NCBI GenBank assembly: GCA_024704175.1
Contig: CP085629.1
Span: 5,518,001 to 5,582,000, forward strand
Origin: Paenibacillus sp. P25
GTDB lineage: Bacteria > Bacillota > Bacilli > Paenibacillales > NBRC-103111
Length of the DNA stretch: 64,000 bases
Direction of reading: 5' to 3'
A program made the position numbers and the translations under genes. The notes beneath the pieces were generated by a model. The model made no database searches, was not told where the DNA came from, and saw only the letters and a program-made list of their open reading frames with translations. Positions 28,727 to 40,053 of this stretch are shown here, in pieces. Numbering within the stretch: position 1 is the first letter of the stretch; each line of letters starts with the position of its first letter.

Positions 28727-30017
28727 TCATGAGATTCGGCGCCACATGACCAGCCCCGGAATATAGGTGAGAATCAGCAGGATGACGCACATGACGTAAA
28801 AGAACGGCAAGCATCGCCCTTGTGGCCTGGTCGATCGAAATATTGCCTATGGGTGCGCCGACGAAGAGAACGGTTCCGACCGGCGGGGTCAATAGCCCGA
28901 TCCCCAAGTTAAGCATCATGATGATCCCGAAATGTACCGGATCCATGCCGATCGCCGTTACGACGGGCAATAGAATCGGCGTCATGATCATGATCAGCGG
29001 CGCCATGTCCATCGGCGCCCCCAGAATCAGCAGCAGGATGTTAATAATCAGCAGGATGATGATCGGATTGTCGGTAATGCCCAGCATCCAATCGGTCACC
29101 ATGCCGGGCACCTTCAGGAACGCCAGCACCCAGCCGAAAGCGGCCGAGGAGGCAATCAGGAACAGCACCATCGCCACCGTCCGGAATGTGCGTTTCAGAA
29201 TCACCCACATGCGGGTGATCGGCACGTCGCGGTAGACAAGGAAAGTCAGAATAAAAGAATACAGGCAGGCGAGCGCCCCGCTTTCGGTGGCCGTAAACCA
29301 GCCGGTGAAGATCCCTCCCAGGATGATAACGGCCGTCAGCAGCGACAGCGACCCGTCGCCGATGATCTTCGGCACCTCGCGCAGCGGGATCGCCTCGCCC
29401 TTCTCATAACCCCGGCGCACCGCAATAAAATAGCTGGTGATCATCAGCGAAATGCAAAGCAAGATGCCGGGGACGATGCCGGCAAGGAACAGGCTCGCGA
29501 TCGAGATGCCGCCGCCCGCGGCCAGCGAGTACAGCACCAGGTTATGGCTCGGCGGAACGACGACCCCTTGAATGGCGGCCGAGACGGTGACGCCTACGGA
29601 GTAGTCCGTGTCGTAGCCCTTCTTCTTCATCGTCGGGATCAGCACGGAGCCGATGGAGGACACGTCCGCTACGGCGGAGCCCGAGATGTTCCCGAAGAAC
29701 ATGCAGGCTACACAGTTCACCATGGCAAGGCCGCCGCGGATGCTTCCGACGATGACCTGGGCCAGATTGATCAGCCGGACGGCCATCTGCCCTTCGCTCA
29801 TGATTTGCCCTGCGAGAATGAAGAACGGAATCGTCAGCGGCGTGAACGAATTCATGCCCTGCACCATCGTCTGGCCGATGGTGGCCAGCGGTACGTCAAG
29901 GTAAAGCACCGTCAGGATCGAGGAACCGGCCAGGGCGAGCGAGATCGGAAACCGCAGCACCATAAACAGCACGAAGGTGACGGATAGGATGAGAATGGCG
30001 ATGGTGGTCGATTCCAT
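28727..30017 (-). CDS. dctM: TRAP transporter large permease (DctM), frameshifted near the C-terminus
   Basis: About 430 codons with about 12 membrane helices. Family blocks: IPFFILAGQIMSEG, GGLAMVNCVACMFFGNISGSAVADVSSIGSVLIP, AGIVPGILLC, ESGALACLYSF and LGIGLLTPPVGTVLFVGAPIGNIS. An extra T near 28812 shifts the last 28 codons; in the corrected frame the protein ends in a membrane helix (FFYVMCVILLILTYIPGLVMW). Start and DctQ stop overlap as TAATG. Takes up substrate from DctP with a sodium or proton gradient. Confidence 0.9.
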
Positions 30018-30519
30018 TATTCGTGCTCCCCTCCCCCGAGGTTATGATGTCGCCGCGTATCGACCCCGAACAGCTGCAGCAGCGCATAGACGCAGATCAT
30101 GATGCCGCTGAGCGGCATGACAGCGTACATGATGCTGTTCGGCGCCCCGTGGCGGGGAGCTCGGACTCGTTCATGATTTTCGTAAAGTCCCAGCCGTAAT
30201 ACACGAGATAGCACCCAAAGATGAAAATACTGATGTAAATGATTTTGTCCAGCATCCGGTTGACCGGGGCCGGCCACTTGCTCGTGAACGTATCGATGCC
30301 GAGATGAAGCTTCTCCCGGAATCCGATCGCGATGCCCATGAACGAGAACCAGATGAGCAGCAGCAGCGTGACCTCCTCCGACCAGAAAAACACAAAGTGC
30401 AGCAGCTTGCGGGTCAATACCTGCATGGTCACGATCAGAATCATCGCCAGCGGCCCCACGAGCGCGAACGTTTCAAAGAAGCTGTCGATCGCGAGCGCGA
30501 TTCTTTTTAGCGTTTTCAC
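30017..30519 (-). CDS. dctQ: TRAP transporter small permease (DctQ), frameshifted
   Basis: About 167 codons with four membrane helices. The conserved DctQ signature FWSEEVTLLLLIWFSFMGIA is present, with LGIDTFTSKW and the fourth helix IMYAVMPLSGIMICVYALLQL. One break near 30158. GTG at 30519 is preferred (GGAGGGG upstream); an upstream ATG at 30549 would lie inside a cre-like site. First gene of the dctQMP operon. Confidence 0.85.
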
Positions 30520-30534
30520 CTTACCCCTCCATAT

Positions 30535-30549
30535 TGTAAGTGCTTTCAT
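30535..30549 (-). promoter_or_regulatory. cre-like site upstream of dctQMP
   Basis: ATGAAAGCACTTACA on the minus strand matches the CcpA site WTGNAANCGNWNNCW at 14 of 15 positions. It lies 15 bases before the dctQ start, so bound CcpA would hinder transcription or its start. Confidence 0.5.
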
Positions 30550-30565
30550 TTGGTTACATCCGTTA

Positions 30566-30580
30566 TTGTACCGCTTTCAT
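30566..30580 (-). promoter_or_regulatory. Second cre-like site upstream of dctQMP
   Basis: ATGAAAGCGGTACAA on the minus strand, 14 of 15 positions of the cre consensus. Two such sites 31 bases apart (three helical turns) support carbon catabolite control of the TRAP operon. Confidence 0.5.
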
Positions 30581-30636
30581 TCCGCGGCTTGAACGCCATC
30601 CGTTTTAGGTTTTTTTGTGATTTTTTTAGGTAAACC

Positions 30637-30676
30637 AAAAAAGCAGTCACGGGAAAAATCCGTGACTGGCTTTTTT
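30637..30676. terminator. Strong bidirectional terminator
   Basis: GCAGTCACGGG / CCGTGACTGGC stem with AAAAAT loop, flanked by A6 on one side and T6 on the other. On the minus strand it follows the stop of the YdjM-like gene at 30688. Confidence 0.9.
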
Positions 30677-30687
30677 ATTCCGTAATA

Positions 30688-31691
30688 TTATCTCGCCGAG
30701 ACAGCCGTTCCCGAGAGTTCGCGGCTCCCGATCGGTTCCCGCATGTCGGCCTTATGGCACAAACGTTCCTGAGCGACTCTCCCGCTCTCGTCAAGCTCGA
30801 ACACCGCCCGGAACGGGAAATAATTGCCGTACCGAAAACGTAGGTCCGTCAGAGTCAGAAGTATACGTCCGTCATGCACCGACTCTTCGCTGTGAATCCG
30901 CTCGGCGATCGAATAAAATGTATTGGCCGCACGGCTCTGCCGTTTTAATCCTTCGATATCCGTATGAACCGGCTTCCTGGTGAGCGTAAGCTCCTCCTCG
31001 AACCGGCCGAAGCGGACGCGACCAAGCCGGAACCCTTCGGATTTTTCAATGACCGCCGTCCACCCGGCAGGATGAAAGGTCGGCATCAGGCTGATGCGGG
31101 CATCTCCCGAGCGGTCCCGCACCACACGCTCCACTGCCTGAACGGCTTGTCGCCGAAAGGCGAATTTGGCGGCAATATACAGAAGAACCAAAGCATTAAT
31201 GATGATGAATAAAGGGCCCGGTGCGGCGGCGCCGGTCCACCATAGAACAACCCCCAGCAACTGGGAGGCAAAAAGAACCGGATCAAAAACCTGAAGCACG
31301 TCTATGCTTAAACGCTTATCGGAGAACGGTAGAAGCGCCACGGCCCCGAAGGTGTTCAGCGTATCGGTCCCCACGTGGATGAGTACGGCAGCAAAGCACC
31401 ACAGCCATAGGATTCCCCACGGCGCCCGTGAAAGATTAACGATAGTCCTAACGTAATGAGAGAGGGCCATATAAACCAGGCAGGGACGGAATGGGTCCAC
31501 CGCCGATGATTTTTCAGATAAGCGGGTGTTCCTTTGATTTGATAAATATAATCGATATCGGGAATCTCGGAAGCAATGACCGTTCCTAAGGTGACGGCCA
31601 AACCCAGAGACGGGTTTCCCGCTATTTCGGGGGACATATGAGACATCGCGCCGAGACCGAGACCGATTACCAGATGGCTGGCTGTATCCAT
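30688..31691 (-). CDS. YdjM-like membrane-bound metal-dependent hydrolase, frameshifted
   Basis: About 334 codons. N-terminus MDTASHLVIGLGLGAM with conserved His, EIPDIDYIYQI, then HRRWTHSVPAWF and IHVGTDTLNTFG; these His/Asp residues form the predicted metal site of the YdjM/LexA-binding inner-membrane hydrolase family. About four to five membrane helices, followed by a soluble C-terminal domain (FHPAGWTAVIEKSEGFRLG onward). One break near 31418. The reaction is unknown; membrane-lipid work is plausible given the neighbouring cardiolipin synthase gene. Confidence 0.8.
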
Positions 31692-31814
31692 ACATGATTC
31701 CTCCCAAATCTATGATTTGTGATAATAACAACAAATCATTATACGCCGGTTTTAACCGGAGGAGGTAGGATTAATTAATTCCATGCTTGGATGTCCAATC
31801 ATCCAGATCATAAC

Positions 31815-33250
31815 TCACATGATAGGAGAGAAAAGTCGGATCATCGATTCCATAAACTTGTACACGAGAGGACGCTTTTCGAAGCTCGAAACGGTTTCTT
31901 CCCGGCAATCCGACAAATCGTTATGGAAGATTTGCTGTAATCTTTGCGAGGTCGGCGTGTCGTAAATAAAGGAGTTGACTTCAAAATTCAGTTTAAAGCT
32001 CCGGATGTCAAAGTTGGATGTGCCTACCGAAGCCATCTTCCCGTCCACAACGATGGTTTTGGCATGAAGAAAGCCTTTTTCATAAAAATAGCACTTTATC
32101 CCTGCCGCCATCAATTCGCCTAAATATGAGTGCGTAGCCCACCTGCCGATGGAAGTGGTTGAAAGCATGATTTTGACATCGATACCGCATAAAGCGGCGA
32201 TTTTGAGGGCATGCAGCAGGCTTTCGTCGGGAATCAAATAAGGCGTTTGGATATGAACACTTTTCTTCGCGGAATGGATCATCTTGATAAAAGCGTTTTT
32301 AATATGATCCAACTTGGCATTCGGCCCGCTGGAGACGATCTGTACCACGGTTTCCCCTGCAATTCCGGTACGGGATAATATCTCGGTTCAAAGGAAGTGC
32401 GATGCTTTCGGGATTGGTTCCAATCCGTCAAGAAGATGGCCTGCAGCATGTGTACGGCTCCGCCTGTTAGCTTTAAGTGGGTGTCTCTCCAATGACCGAT
32501 TTTAGGGTCCAATCCAATATACTCTTTACCAATATTAAATCCTCCGATAAAGCCGATTTTCCCGTCAATTACGGCGATCTTACGGTGGTTCCGGTAATTC
32601 ATTCTCAAATTCAGAAAAGGAACGGCGGATGAAAAAAAGGAGACGACTTCCCCTCCCGCTTCCTTCAATTCCTTAAAAAAAACACCGGATAAACCGTAAC
32701 AGCCGATATCATCGTACAAAAATCGAACCTTGACGCCTTCCTTTGCTTTCGCGGTAAGAGCCTTCAGGATTTGATGGCCCAATGTGTCGTTTCTCACTTT
32801 GTAATAAAGCAAATGAATGTGATCCTTCGCTTCTTCAATACATTCAAGGAGCTTCTTAAATTTATCTTGCCCGTCAGTGAAAATTTCCACCCGGTTATCC
32901 TGTGTTAAAGGGGAGCCGTTCGCAGTCAAATTCATATAGATCAAATCTTGGTAACGAAAGACCGACGGATCCTTATAAACGAATTGTTCTTGTTCGATCC
33001 GACGAGTCTGATCCTTCACCAGTTCCGGAATCCGGTGACTCACATCCGGATGATTTTTATACCATCTGCCACCACTCACATTTTGTCCAAAAAGAAGGTA
33101 AAGGAAAAAACCAAGGACCGGAAGGAATAAGAGCACGATGAGCCACGACCAAGTAACGGCCGCCTCCCTTCGGTCCAGGAAGATGATGAACATCACGAGC
33201 AGCATATTAATGAGGAAAAAAGCCGTATGCACGTTGGAGTAAAATTCCAC
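31815..33250 (-). CDS. cls: Cardiolipin synthase (phospholipase D family), frameshifted
   Basis: About 478 codons. Two N-terminal membrane helices (FFLINMLLVMFIIFLD; WSWLIVLLFLPVLGFFLYLLFG) then two PLD domains with HKD motifs: NHRKIAVIDGKIGFIGGFN and HAKTIVVDGKMASVGTSNFD. This is the arrangement of ClsA-type enzymes, which join two phosphatidylglycerols into cardiolipin in the cytoplasmic membrane. One break near 32345. GTG at 33250 is the best start (AGGAGG nine bases upstream). Base composition is somewhat lower in GC than the flanking sugar genes. Confidence 0.9.
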
Positions 33251-33347
33251 AGCAGAGCACCTCCTGACGAATCCATGTTCAAAACTCCTAAACAAGTATG
33301 ACCCCAAAACGAACGACGTATGTAAATAAAATCCTAATTCGAATTGT

Positions 33348-34079
33348 ATGAGCCGGTCTGAAGAGGGACAAATTATTTGTCGTACTTTCAAAGAAGGACG
33401 GTGGGACGTCATTACGATTCAGTTCGCTCCGCGACTGTACCATTGGTTTATTCGCCCTAAGTGGCTTACCAAGAAATATATCCATAATCACATCCAATCC
33501 CATTTTCAAACCGACGGTCACATCGTTCTTGATTTTGGCTCAGGTACAGGGGCAAACTGTTCCATGTTTGAGCCGAAATCCTATCTTGGCATCGACCCGG
33601 ACGCCAAACGTATTGCGTATGCCAAGCGGTTATATCCGGAGTATACGTTCCAAGTATTTAATAACGACAAGCTTCCGTTTGAAGATCAAACCGTCGATTA
33701 TATTTTCATTATTGCGGTGCTGCACCATATCCCTACGGCTGACATTGCAAGGTATCTACAAGAGTTTCAGCGGGTGTTGAAACCGACCGGAACGATTGTG
33801 GTGATGGAGCCTTGTTTATGTAAGGAAAAACCGGTTTGCAACTGGTTTATGAACTGGTATGACAAAGGGGACTATATTCGTAACGAAGAGGAATATTTGC
33901 GGCTGTTTCAGGATTACGACAGCACGATACTACAGCGTTTCCGAAAATGCTTTTTATACCATGAACTTTTTTTCTCTGCAAAACCGAAACGAAGCATGCC
34001 GGATCAATTGGTAACCACGTTGCTCCCCGAGACCGGCCCAACACTTCAGCCCATCGTACCCGGAGAATTATGGTCCTAA
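33348..34079 (+). CDS. Class I SAM-dependent methyltransferase
   Basis: As read, 243 residues. Motif I HIVLDFGSGTGANC binds S-adenosylmethionine; YLGIDPDAKRIAYAK is motif II and DYIFIIAVLHHIPT motif IV, followed by FQRVLKPTGTIVVMEP. The ATG at 33348 has no clear ribosome site and the first 20 residues look less conserved, so the true start may be further in, near QFAPRLYHWFIRP. The substrate is unknown. The gene is divergent from cls and lower in GC than its surroundings. Confidence 0.75.
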   Translation: MSRSEEGQIICRTFKEGRWDVITIQFAPRLYHWFIRPKWLTKKYIHNHIQSHFQTDGHIVLDFGSGTGANCSMFEPKSYLGIDPDAKRIAYAKRLYPEYTFQVFNNDKLPFEDQTVDYIFIIAVLHHIPTADIARYLQEFQRVLKPTGTIVVMEPCLCKEKPVCNWFMNWYDKGDYIRNEEEYLRLFQDYDSTILQRFRKCFLYHELFFSAKPKRSMPDQLVTTLLPETGPTLQPIVPGELWS

Positions 34080-34136
34080 AGAAGACCGCCGTCATCAACT
34101 ATTTTCAGGCCCTACAACCTTCTGCAGGACGAGCCC

Positions 34137-34185
34137 TCAAAAAAATGGGACCATCAACTAATCCCTCAGTTGATGGTCCTCATTT
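34137..34185. terminator. Bidirectional terminator
   Basis: GGACCATCAACT / AGTTGATGGTCC stem, with an A-run before and TCATTTTG after. It serves the methyltransferase gene on the plus strand and araA on the minus strand. Confidence 0.85.
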
Positions 34186-34222
34186 TGTTGTGCCATTCCT
34201 TATTTAACGCATGCCTGCCGCC

Positions 34223-35714
34223 TTAACGAAGCTTCCAGGCGATATCGTTCCAGCGGAGCTCATTGCGGAACGTGCGCGGGTTCGTGTCCTTGTCGATCAG
34301 CGCGTATTCGATGCCGGCCATCTCGGCCCAGTCGATCAGCCGCTCGTCGCTGATTTCGTACGAGAACACCGTATGGTGCGCGCCGCCGGCCAGAATCCAC
34401 GCTTCCGCCGACTCGCTCAGCGACGGTCGCGGCTTCCACAGTACGCGCGCCACCGGCAGCCTTCGGCATCGCCTGCTCCGGCTGCACGGCTTCCACTTCG
34501 TTGATCAGCAGGCGGAACCGCTTGCCGAGATCGATGATCGAGGCGTTCAGCGCAGCGCCCGAGCGGCCGTCGAACACCATCCGCGCCGGATCCGCTTTGC
34601 CGCCGATGCCGAGCGGATGTACCTCGAGCCGCGGCTTCGTGGCCGCGATCGTCGGGCACACCTCCAGCATATGGGCACCCAGCACGAGCTCATTGCCCGG
34701 CTCCAGATGATACGTGTAATCCTCCATGAACGACGTGCCTTTGCCGCCGGCGATGATTTTGGCGATACGCACGAACGCCGCCGTTTTCCAGTCGCCTTCG
34801 CCGCCGAAGCCGTAGCCCGCTTCCATCAGCCGCTGAACCGCAAGGCCCGGAAGCTGCTTCAGTCCGTGCAGGTCCTCGAAGGTCGTCGTGAAGGCCGTGA
34901 AGCCGCCTTCCTCCAGGAAGGAACGCAGGCCGAGCTCGATGCGCGCCTGGTACTTGATCGCATCCTTATAAGGTCCGTCCGTCAGACCGGCCGGAGCAAT
35001 CTCGTACAGCTCGGTGTATTCTTCGAACAGGCGGTTGACTTCGGCTTCGGTCACCGCATCCACCCTCTGCACCAAATCGCCAACGCCGTAGCCGTTGATC
35101 GACCAGCCGAACTGGATTTGCGCCTCGACCTTATCGCCTTCGGTTACCGCCACTTGGCGCATGTTGTCGCCGAAACGGGCCACCTTCAGCCGGCGTCCTT
35201 CCGTGTAACCGACCGCCGTGCTCATCCAGCGTCCGATTTTGCTGCGGACCGCAGGGTCCTCCCAGTAGCCGACGACCACTTTGCGGGCTACGCCCATCCG
35301 CGCCCCGATGAAGCCGTACTCGCGGTCGCCGTGCGCCGACTGGTTCGTATTCATGAAGTCCATATCGATGGAATCCCACGGAATGTCGCGGTTGAACTGG
35401 GTATGCAGGTGCAGGAGCGGCTTGCGCAGCTCGGAGAGGCCGGCAATCCACATTTTCGCAGGGGAGAACGTATGCATCCAGGTGATGATCCCCGCGCAGC
35501 TGTCATCCGAGTTCGCTTCGATACACAGACGGTAAATATCCTCCGGCGTGGTCACGACCGGCTTGAATTCGATCCGGAACGGAACCTTCTCGTCGCGGTC
35601 CAGTCCTTGCGCGATCTGCAGGGAGTGCGCGTCCACTTCCTTCAGCGTCTCCGGTCCGTACAAATGCTGGCTCCCCGTCACAAACCAGAAAACATAAGGC
35701 TTCAATTGCAGCAT
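34223..35714 (-). CDS. araA: L-arabinose isomerase, frameshifted
   Basis: About 497 codons, the normal length. Converts L-arabinose to L-ribulose. Family blocks: FWFVTGSQHLYGPETL, GIITWMHTFSPAKMWI, LHLHTQFNRDIPW, DMDFMNTNQSAHGDREYGFI, GYGFGGEGDWKTAAFVR (metal-site Glu) and TSFMEDYTYHLEPG. The metal-site histidine region continues as GAHHTVFSYEI after a break near 34462. ATG at 35714 is used because AAGGAGG lies eight bases upstream; ATG at 35720 is too close. It is last in the araD-araB-araA order and lies 29 bases after araB. Confidence 0.95.
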
Positions 35715-35743
35715 GATCATATCCTCCTTGGAAAATGAATGGA

Positions 35744-37421
35744 TTAGTGCTTGGCGACTTCCTCTTTGATCGATTTCAAACGCTTCATGACGTCATTCTC
35801 GCCGCGGCCGAAATAATCGTGCAGGCGGCTGTATTCCTGGTACAGCTTCTCGTACACCGCAACGTTCTCAGGAATCGGTTTATACGTTTCCTCGCGGACG
35901 CGGGCCATCTTCTGTGCCGCTTCCACGATCGAGTCGTAGCCGCCGTTCTCCGCTCCCGCCGCCACTGCGCCGAACATCGCCGCGCCCAGAGCCGGGGTCT
36001 GCTTCGAATCGGCAATCTTGATCTCGCGGTTCGTTACGTCCGCATAGATCTGCATCAGCAGGCGGTTCTTTTGCGGCAGACCGCCGCAGGCGTAGAGCTC
36101 GTTCACCTCGACGCCGTTCTCATGAAACGCGTCGACGATCTTGCGTGTACCGAAGGCCGTCGCTTCCAGCGGCGCGCGGTAAATTTCCTCCGGCTTGGTC
36201 AATAGCGTGCAGCCGACGAGCAGGCCGGTGAGATCCGTATCGACCAGCACCGAGCGATTGCCGTTCCACCAGTCCAGCGCAAGCGTCCCCGTTTCGCCCG
36301 GCTTATAGGCCGCCGCACGCCGTTCCAGCCATACATGGACATTCACGCCTTCCTTGTCCGCCGCTTCCTTCACGTAAGCCGGCACGGCTTCATCCACATA
36401 CCATGCGAAGATATCGCCCACCGCCGATTGGCCCGCTTCATAGCCGAGATAGCCCGGAATGATGCCGTCCTCTACGACGCCGCACATGCCCTCGACCCGC
36501 TTCTCTTCCGTGCCGAGCAGCATATGGCAGATCGACGTGCCCATCGCCATGACCAGCTTGCCCGGCGTGACTACGCCGACGCCGGGAACCGCCGCATGCG
36601 CATCCACATTGCCGACGGCAACCGCGATGCCGGCCTTAAGGCCCATCCGCTGCGCCATCTCCTCCGTCAGCTCGCCCGCCTTCGTCCCGAGCGGAACGAC
36701 CTCGCCGCGCAGCTTCGTCTCCGTCAGGTTCTCGAGCCGCGGATCGAGCGCTTTAAAGAAATCCCTGCTCGGGTACCCGTCCTGCTTATGCCAGATCGCT
36801 TTGTACCCGGCGGTGCAGCTGTTGCGCACGATGTTGCCGGTCATCTGCGATACGACCCAGTCGGTGGCTTCCAAGAAGCGGTCCGCCCGCGCGAACATAT
36901 CCGGGTCCTCGTTCAGGATCTGCCATACCTTTGCGATCATCCATTCCGAGGAAATTTTGCCGCCGTACCGGGGCAGGAAGGCTTCGCCCCGCGCCGCCGC
37001 GATTTCGTTGATCAAATTCGCCTCGTCCTGCGCCGCATGGTGCTTCCACAGCTTCACCCAGCTGTGCGGGCGGTCCTTCAGCGCCGGGTCGAAGCAGAGC
37101 GGCTGTCCCGCAGCATCGATCGGCAGCATCGTGCACGCGGTGAAATCGATCCCGAGCCCGATTACATCGGCCGGGTCCACACCCGACGCCTTCATCACTT
37201 CAGGCACGGATCGCGTAAGAACTTCAATGTAGTCGGCCGGATGCTGCAGCGCCCAGTCATGCTCCAGCTTGATGCCGGATTCGGGCAGACCTCTCGTCAA
37301 TGACATTGTGCGGGTAAGGGGTCACATGGTCGGCTACTTCCGTCCCGTCGGACAAGTCCACGAGAACCGCGCGGCCGGATTCGGTGCCGTAGTCGACGCC
37401 GATAGCGTATTTTTTGCTCAT
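35744..37421 (-). CDS. araB: L-ribulokinase, frameshifted
   Basis: About 559 codons. Phosphorylates L-ribulose to L-ribulose 5-phosphate. FGGY-kinase blocks: AIGVDYGTESGRAVLVDL at the N-terminus, GLGIDFTACTMLPID, KLWKHHAAQ, YGGKISSEWMIAKVWQI, VGNVDAHAAVPGVGV, AMGTSICHMLLG and ACGGLPQKNRLLMQIYADV. One base is gained or lost near 37295, 42 codons from the start; the upstream frame holds the phosphate-binding DYGTESGR motif. ATG at 37421 follows AAGGAGG. Lies between araD and araA. Confidence 0.95.
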
Positions 37422-37440
37422 GAAGGTTCAGGCCTCCTTG

Positions 37441-38130
37441 TTATTGTTGTCCGTAGTAAGCGTTCGCGCCGTGCTTCCTGAGAAAATGCCGGTCCAGCAG
37501 GGTCTGGTCCATCGGCACAGTGTCCGGATTCAGCGTGTACGTGCGGTAAGCGAGCTTCGCCACTTCCTCCAGCACGACGGCGTTATGCACCGCGTTGTGG
37601 GCGTCCTTGCCCCAGCTGAACGGCGCATGGCAGTAGACCAGCACGCCCGGGACTTGATCCGGGTTCCGGTCCTTGAACGTCTCGATAATCACGTTGCCGG
37701 TCTCGAGCTCGTAGGCGCCTTGGATTTCTGCCTCCGTCATCGCCCGGGTGCAGGGGACCTCCCCGTAAAAATAATCCGCATGCGTCGTACCCAGCGCAGG
37801 AATGCCTCTCCCCGCTTGCGCCCAAGACGTCGCCCAAGGGGAATGGGTATGTACAATTCCCCCGATATTCGGAAATGCACGGTACAGCGCCAGATGCGTC
37901 GGCGTGTCTGAAGACGGTTTCAATCGTCCCTCTACGATGCGGCCCTCGAGGTCGAGCACCACCAGATCCTCCAGCTTCAGCTCCTCGTACGGAACCCCGC
38001 TCGGTTTAATGACAACCAGGCCCTGCTCGCGGTCAATGCCGCTGACATTGCCCCAGGTAAAAGTCACAAGACGGTATTTCGGCAGGTCCAGGTTGGCTTC
38101 CAGCACTTCCTGTTTCAGTTGTTCCAACAA
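37441..38130 (-). CDS. araD: L-ribulose-5-phosphate 4-epimerase
   Basis: Intact protein of 229 residues. Converts L-ribulose 5-phosphate to D-xylulose 5-phosphate. The class II aldolase-like zinc site is visible (IVHTHSPWATSWAQ; ALGTTHADYFYGEVP; VPGVLVYCHAPFSWG), as are TWGNVSGIDRE and KPSGVPYEEL. A TTG at 38130 is chosen: AAAGGTGAGG lies six bases upstream and it gives the usual start MLEQLKQEVLEANLDLP. First gene of the operon, preceded by an AraR box. Confidence 0.95.
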   Translation of the reverse strand: MLEQLKQEVLEANLDLPKYRLVTFTWGNVSGIDREQGLVVIKPSGVPYEELKLEDLVVLDLEGRIVEGRLKPSSDTPTHLALYRAFPNIGGIVHTHSPWATSWAQAGRGIPALGTTHADYFYGEVPCTRAMTEAEIQGAYELETGNVIIETFKDRNPDQVPGVLVYCHAPFSWGKDAHNAVHNAVVLEEVAKLAYRTYTLNPDTVPMDQTLLDRHFLRKHGANAYYGQQ

Positions 38131-38174
38131 CGTGATCCTCACCTTTCTTTCCAGCAATAATCGATCCTATCCCC

Positions 38175-38197
38175 ATTATATAGTTGTACGTACATTT
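38175..38197 (-). promoter_or_regulatory. AraR operator and -10 element of the araDBA operon
   Basis: AAATGTACGTACAACT on the minus strand (38182-38197) has the perfect palindromic core TGTACGTACA of the AraR box. It lies directly upstream of a TATAAT (plus-strand ATTATA at 38175-38180), in the -35/-10 spacer. Bound AraR would block polymerase until arabinose is present. Confidence 0.85.
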
Positions 38198-38292
38198 TAT
38201 CCATAACTTTTTTTGAGAGAGCGGAAATTGCAACAAAAATAAGCAGAGATGCCGAAGCGCCCCTGCCCGTTGGCATATTGCTCTATCGAGTT

Positions 38293-39951
38293 CTATAGCA
38301 CCGGGATTTCAATCCAGGATGATCGAATAGGACCGGTATATATCGTTTGCTTCGCGATCTTCATCTCTTCTCGAAGAGCCCAAGGCCCGTCTATATTGGG
38401 GTGCACATGGTAAGCCGGAAAATTGGATGAGGAGATGTCGACCCTCAGCCTCGAGCCTTTGCGGAGCGTCCAGATGATCGGCCACAATTCAATTTCGACT
38501 TCAACGATCTCGTGCGGCACGTAAGAGGATGCGCGGCCACCACGAAAACGCAGGCTGGTGATGCCATCGCGAATGTTGCACGAGGTGCCGTCGGCAAACT
38601 GCTCCATGACACAGACCGTGAATGAAGTATCCTCGGCATCCGAGCTTACGGTCAGATGCGTTGTGATTGGACCGGAAATCTGCAAGGGTTCCTCCAGTTC
38701 TTCCGACAAGAAAGAAATAACGTCCGTCCTCGTACCCGGCGCGTCTTGATAGACGCTGGCCGGCGGGGGAAGCGTCCGGAGCCCCGGAGAGGTAATTCAT
38801 CAATGCGGCCCCGCCCTTCGTCGGCACGGGATGGGCAGGATCGTATGCATAGGAAACGGCATTTTCCGCAAGGGGTTTCCGGCGCGTCAATCGATGATGC
38901 ACTCCCTGCGTGCATGCCAGTTCGTACCGCACAACGCTATTGGTTTTGATCCATCCGTCCCAGCTTTTCCAGCGTCCTTCCCCGATCAAATAAGTTTGAA
39001 CCTTTCCTCTGAGGTCCTCGTTCTCGAACGGCTCGCCTTTCAGATAATGATTAAACCACTGTAATGCGGCCCGACGGTGCTTCGGAACCCACAATTCATG
39101 ATTCGGATAATCCAGGTCGCCGGCCACGTCCTCTGTATGCACCCATGGCCCAATGAGAAAACAGCTTTCCGATCGGACGGGTTCGGGAAGCTTGTTGTAG
39201 CTTATAACGGACGAATTGAGATTATGGTCGAACCATCCTTCGGCGATCATGACCGGAATCTTTGTCTTCCGGGGAGCCTCTTTCAATTCGGCCCAAAAAC
39301 CGGTATTCCAAAAGGGACTGTCGGGGCCAATCTCCGTTACCCAATTCCGATACCAAGGCAGCGTATGTCCAAACAGATGCCGGTCCATCTCAATGTGAGG
39401 CCGCACGGACAGCGCCTCCCGATATAGCGTCTCTTGCGGCAGCAGCGGCGGATAGCCGGAGTTCCAAATCGTCCATGTGGTAAAGAGATCATGCCGGAAC
39501 ATGCCGTTCATGTAAAGCCGCCGGTATCGCTCGATTCCGGCGAACCCGATGAACATCGTTTTGACTTCCGGGGGCAAGTGCTCGGCCATGCCCCACTGAA
39601 GGATCCCCGAGTAAGAGGAACCGTAAGTGCCGATTCGGCCGTTCGACCAGGATTGTCCGATCACCCAAGTGAGCGTATCGAGCCCATCCTCCGTCTCATG
39701 AACAAAGGGAACCCATTCTCCTTCGGAACGCCCTCTGCCTCGGCATTCCTGCAGAACGAAGGCATAGCCGCGCTCAGCCCAGAACTTCGCCTGCTCCAGC
39801 AAATCCGCCAGCATGAACGGGTACGGACTCCGGCAAAGAATGACCGGCCAGAGGCCTCCCTCCTGGGGCAGCACGTAACGATTGTGTGCAGTTTGGCTCC
39901 GTCTCTCATGGGCACGAATTCGATGATCTGATTTTCGTCATATGTTGACAT
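38293..39951 (-). CDS. CocE/NonD-family hydrolase (X-Pro dipeptidyl-peptidase S15 fold), frameshifted
   Basis: About 553 codons. Alpha/beta-hydrolase part with ILCRSPYPF, GYAFVLQECRGRGRSEGEW, nucleophile Ser in GTYGSSYSGILQW, catalytic region Asp (AEGWFDHN) and His in LIGPWVHTEDV; the C-terminal jelly-roll domain (PLQISGPITTHLTVSSDAED; LRVDISSSNFPAYHVHPN) is typical of CocE. Breaks near 39880 and 38760. ATG at 39951 follows GGAGGAGG. The family cleaves esters, amides or X-Pro peptides; the natural substrate is not clear. It is not obviously linked to arabinose use, and the WYL regulator next door is divergent, so it may control this gene. Confidence 0.85.
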
Positions 39952-40053
39952 TCGTTGTCCTCCTCCATTGGTATTGCGTTCCGTGTTTATAGTAGAACAT
40001 AATGGTGACAGCAACTGTCATCAACTTAGATTTTAAAAAGAGGGGTGCTCGAA

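Noticed and set aside
34263..35738. Plus-strand frame of 491 codons opposite araA
   Set aside because: The minus strand is unmistakably L-arabinose isomerase; the plus frame is compositionally a shadow.
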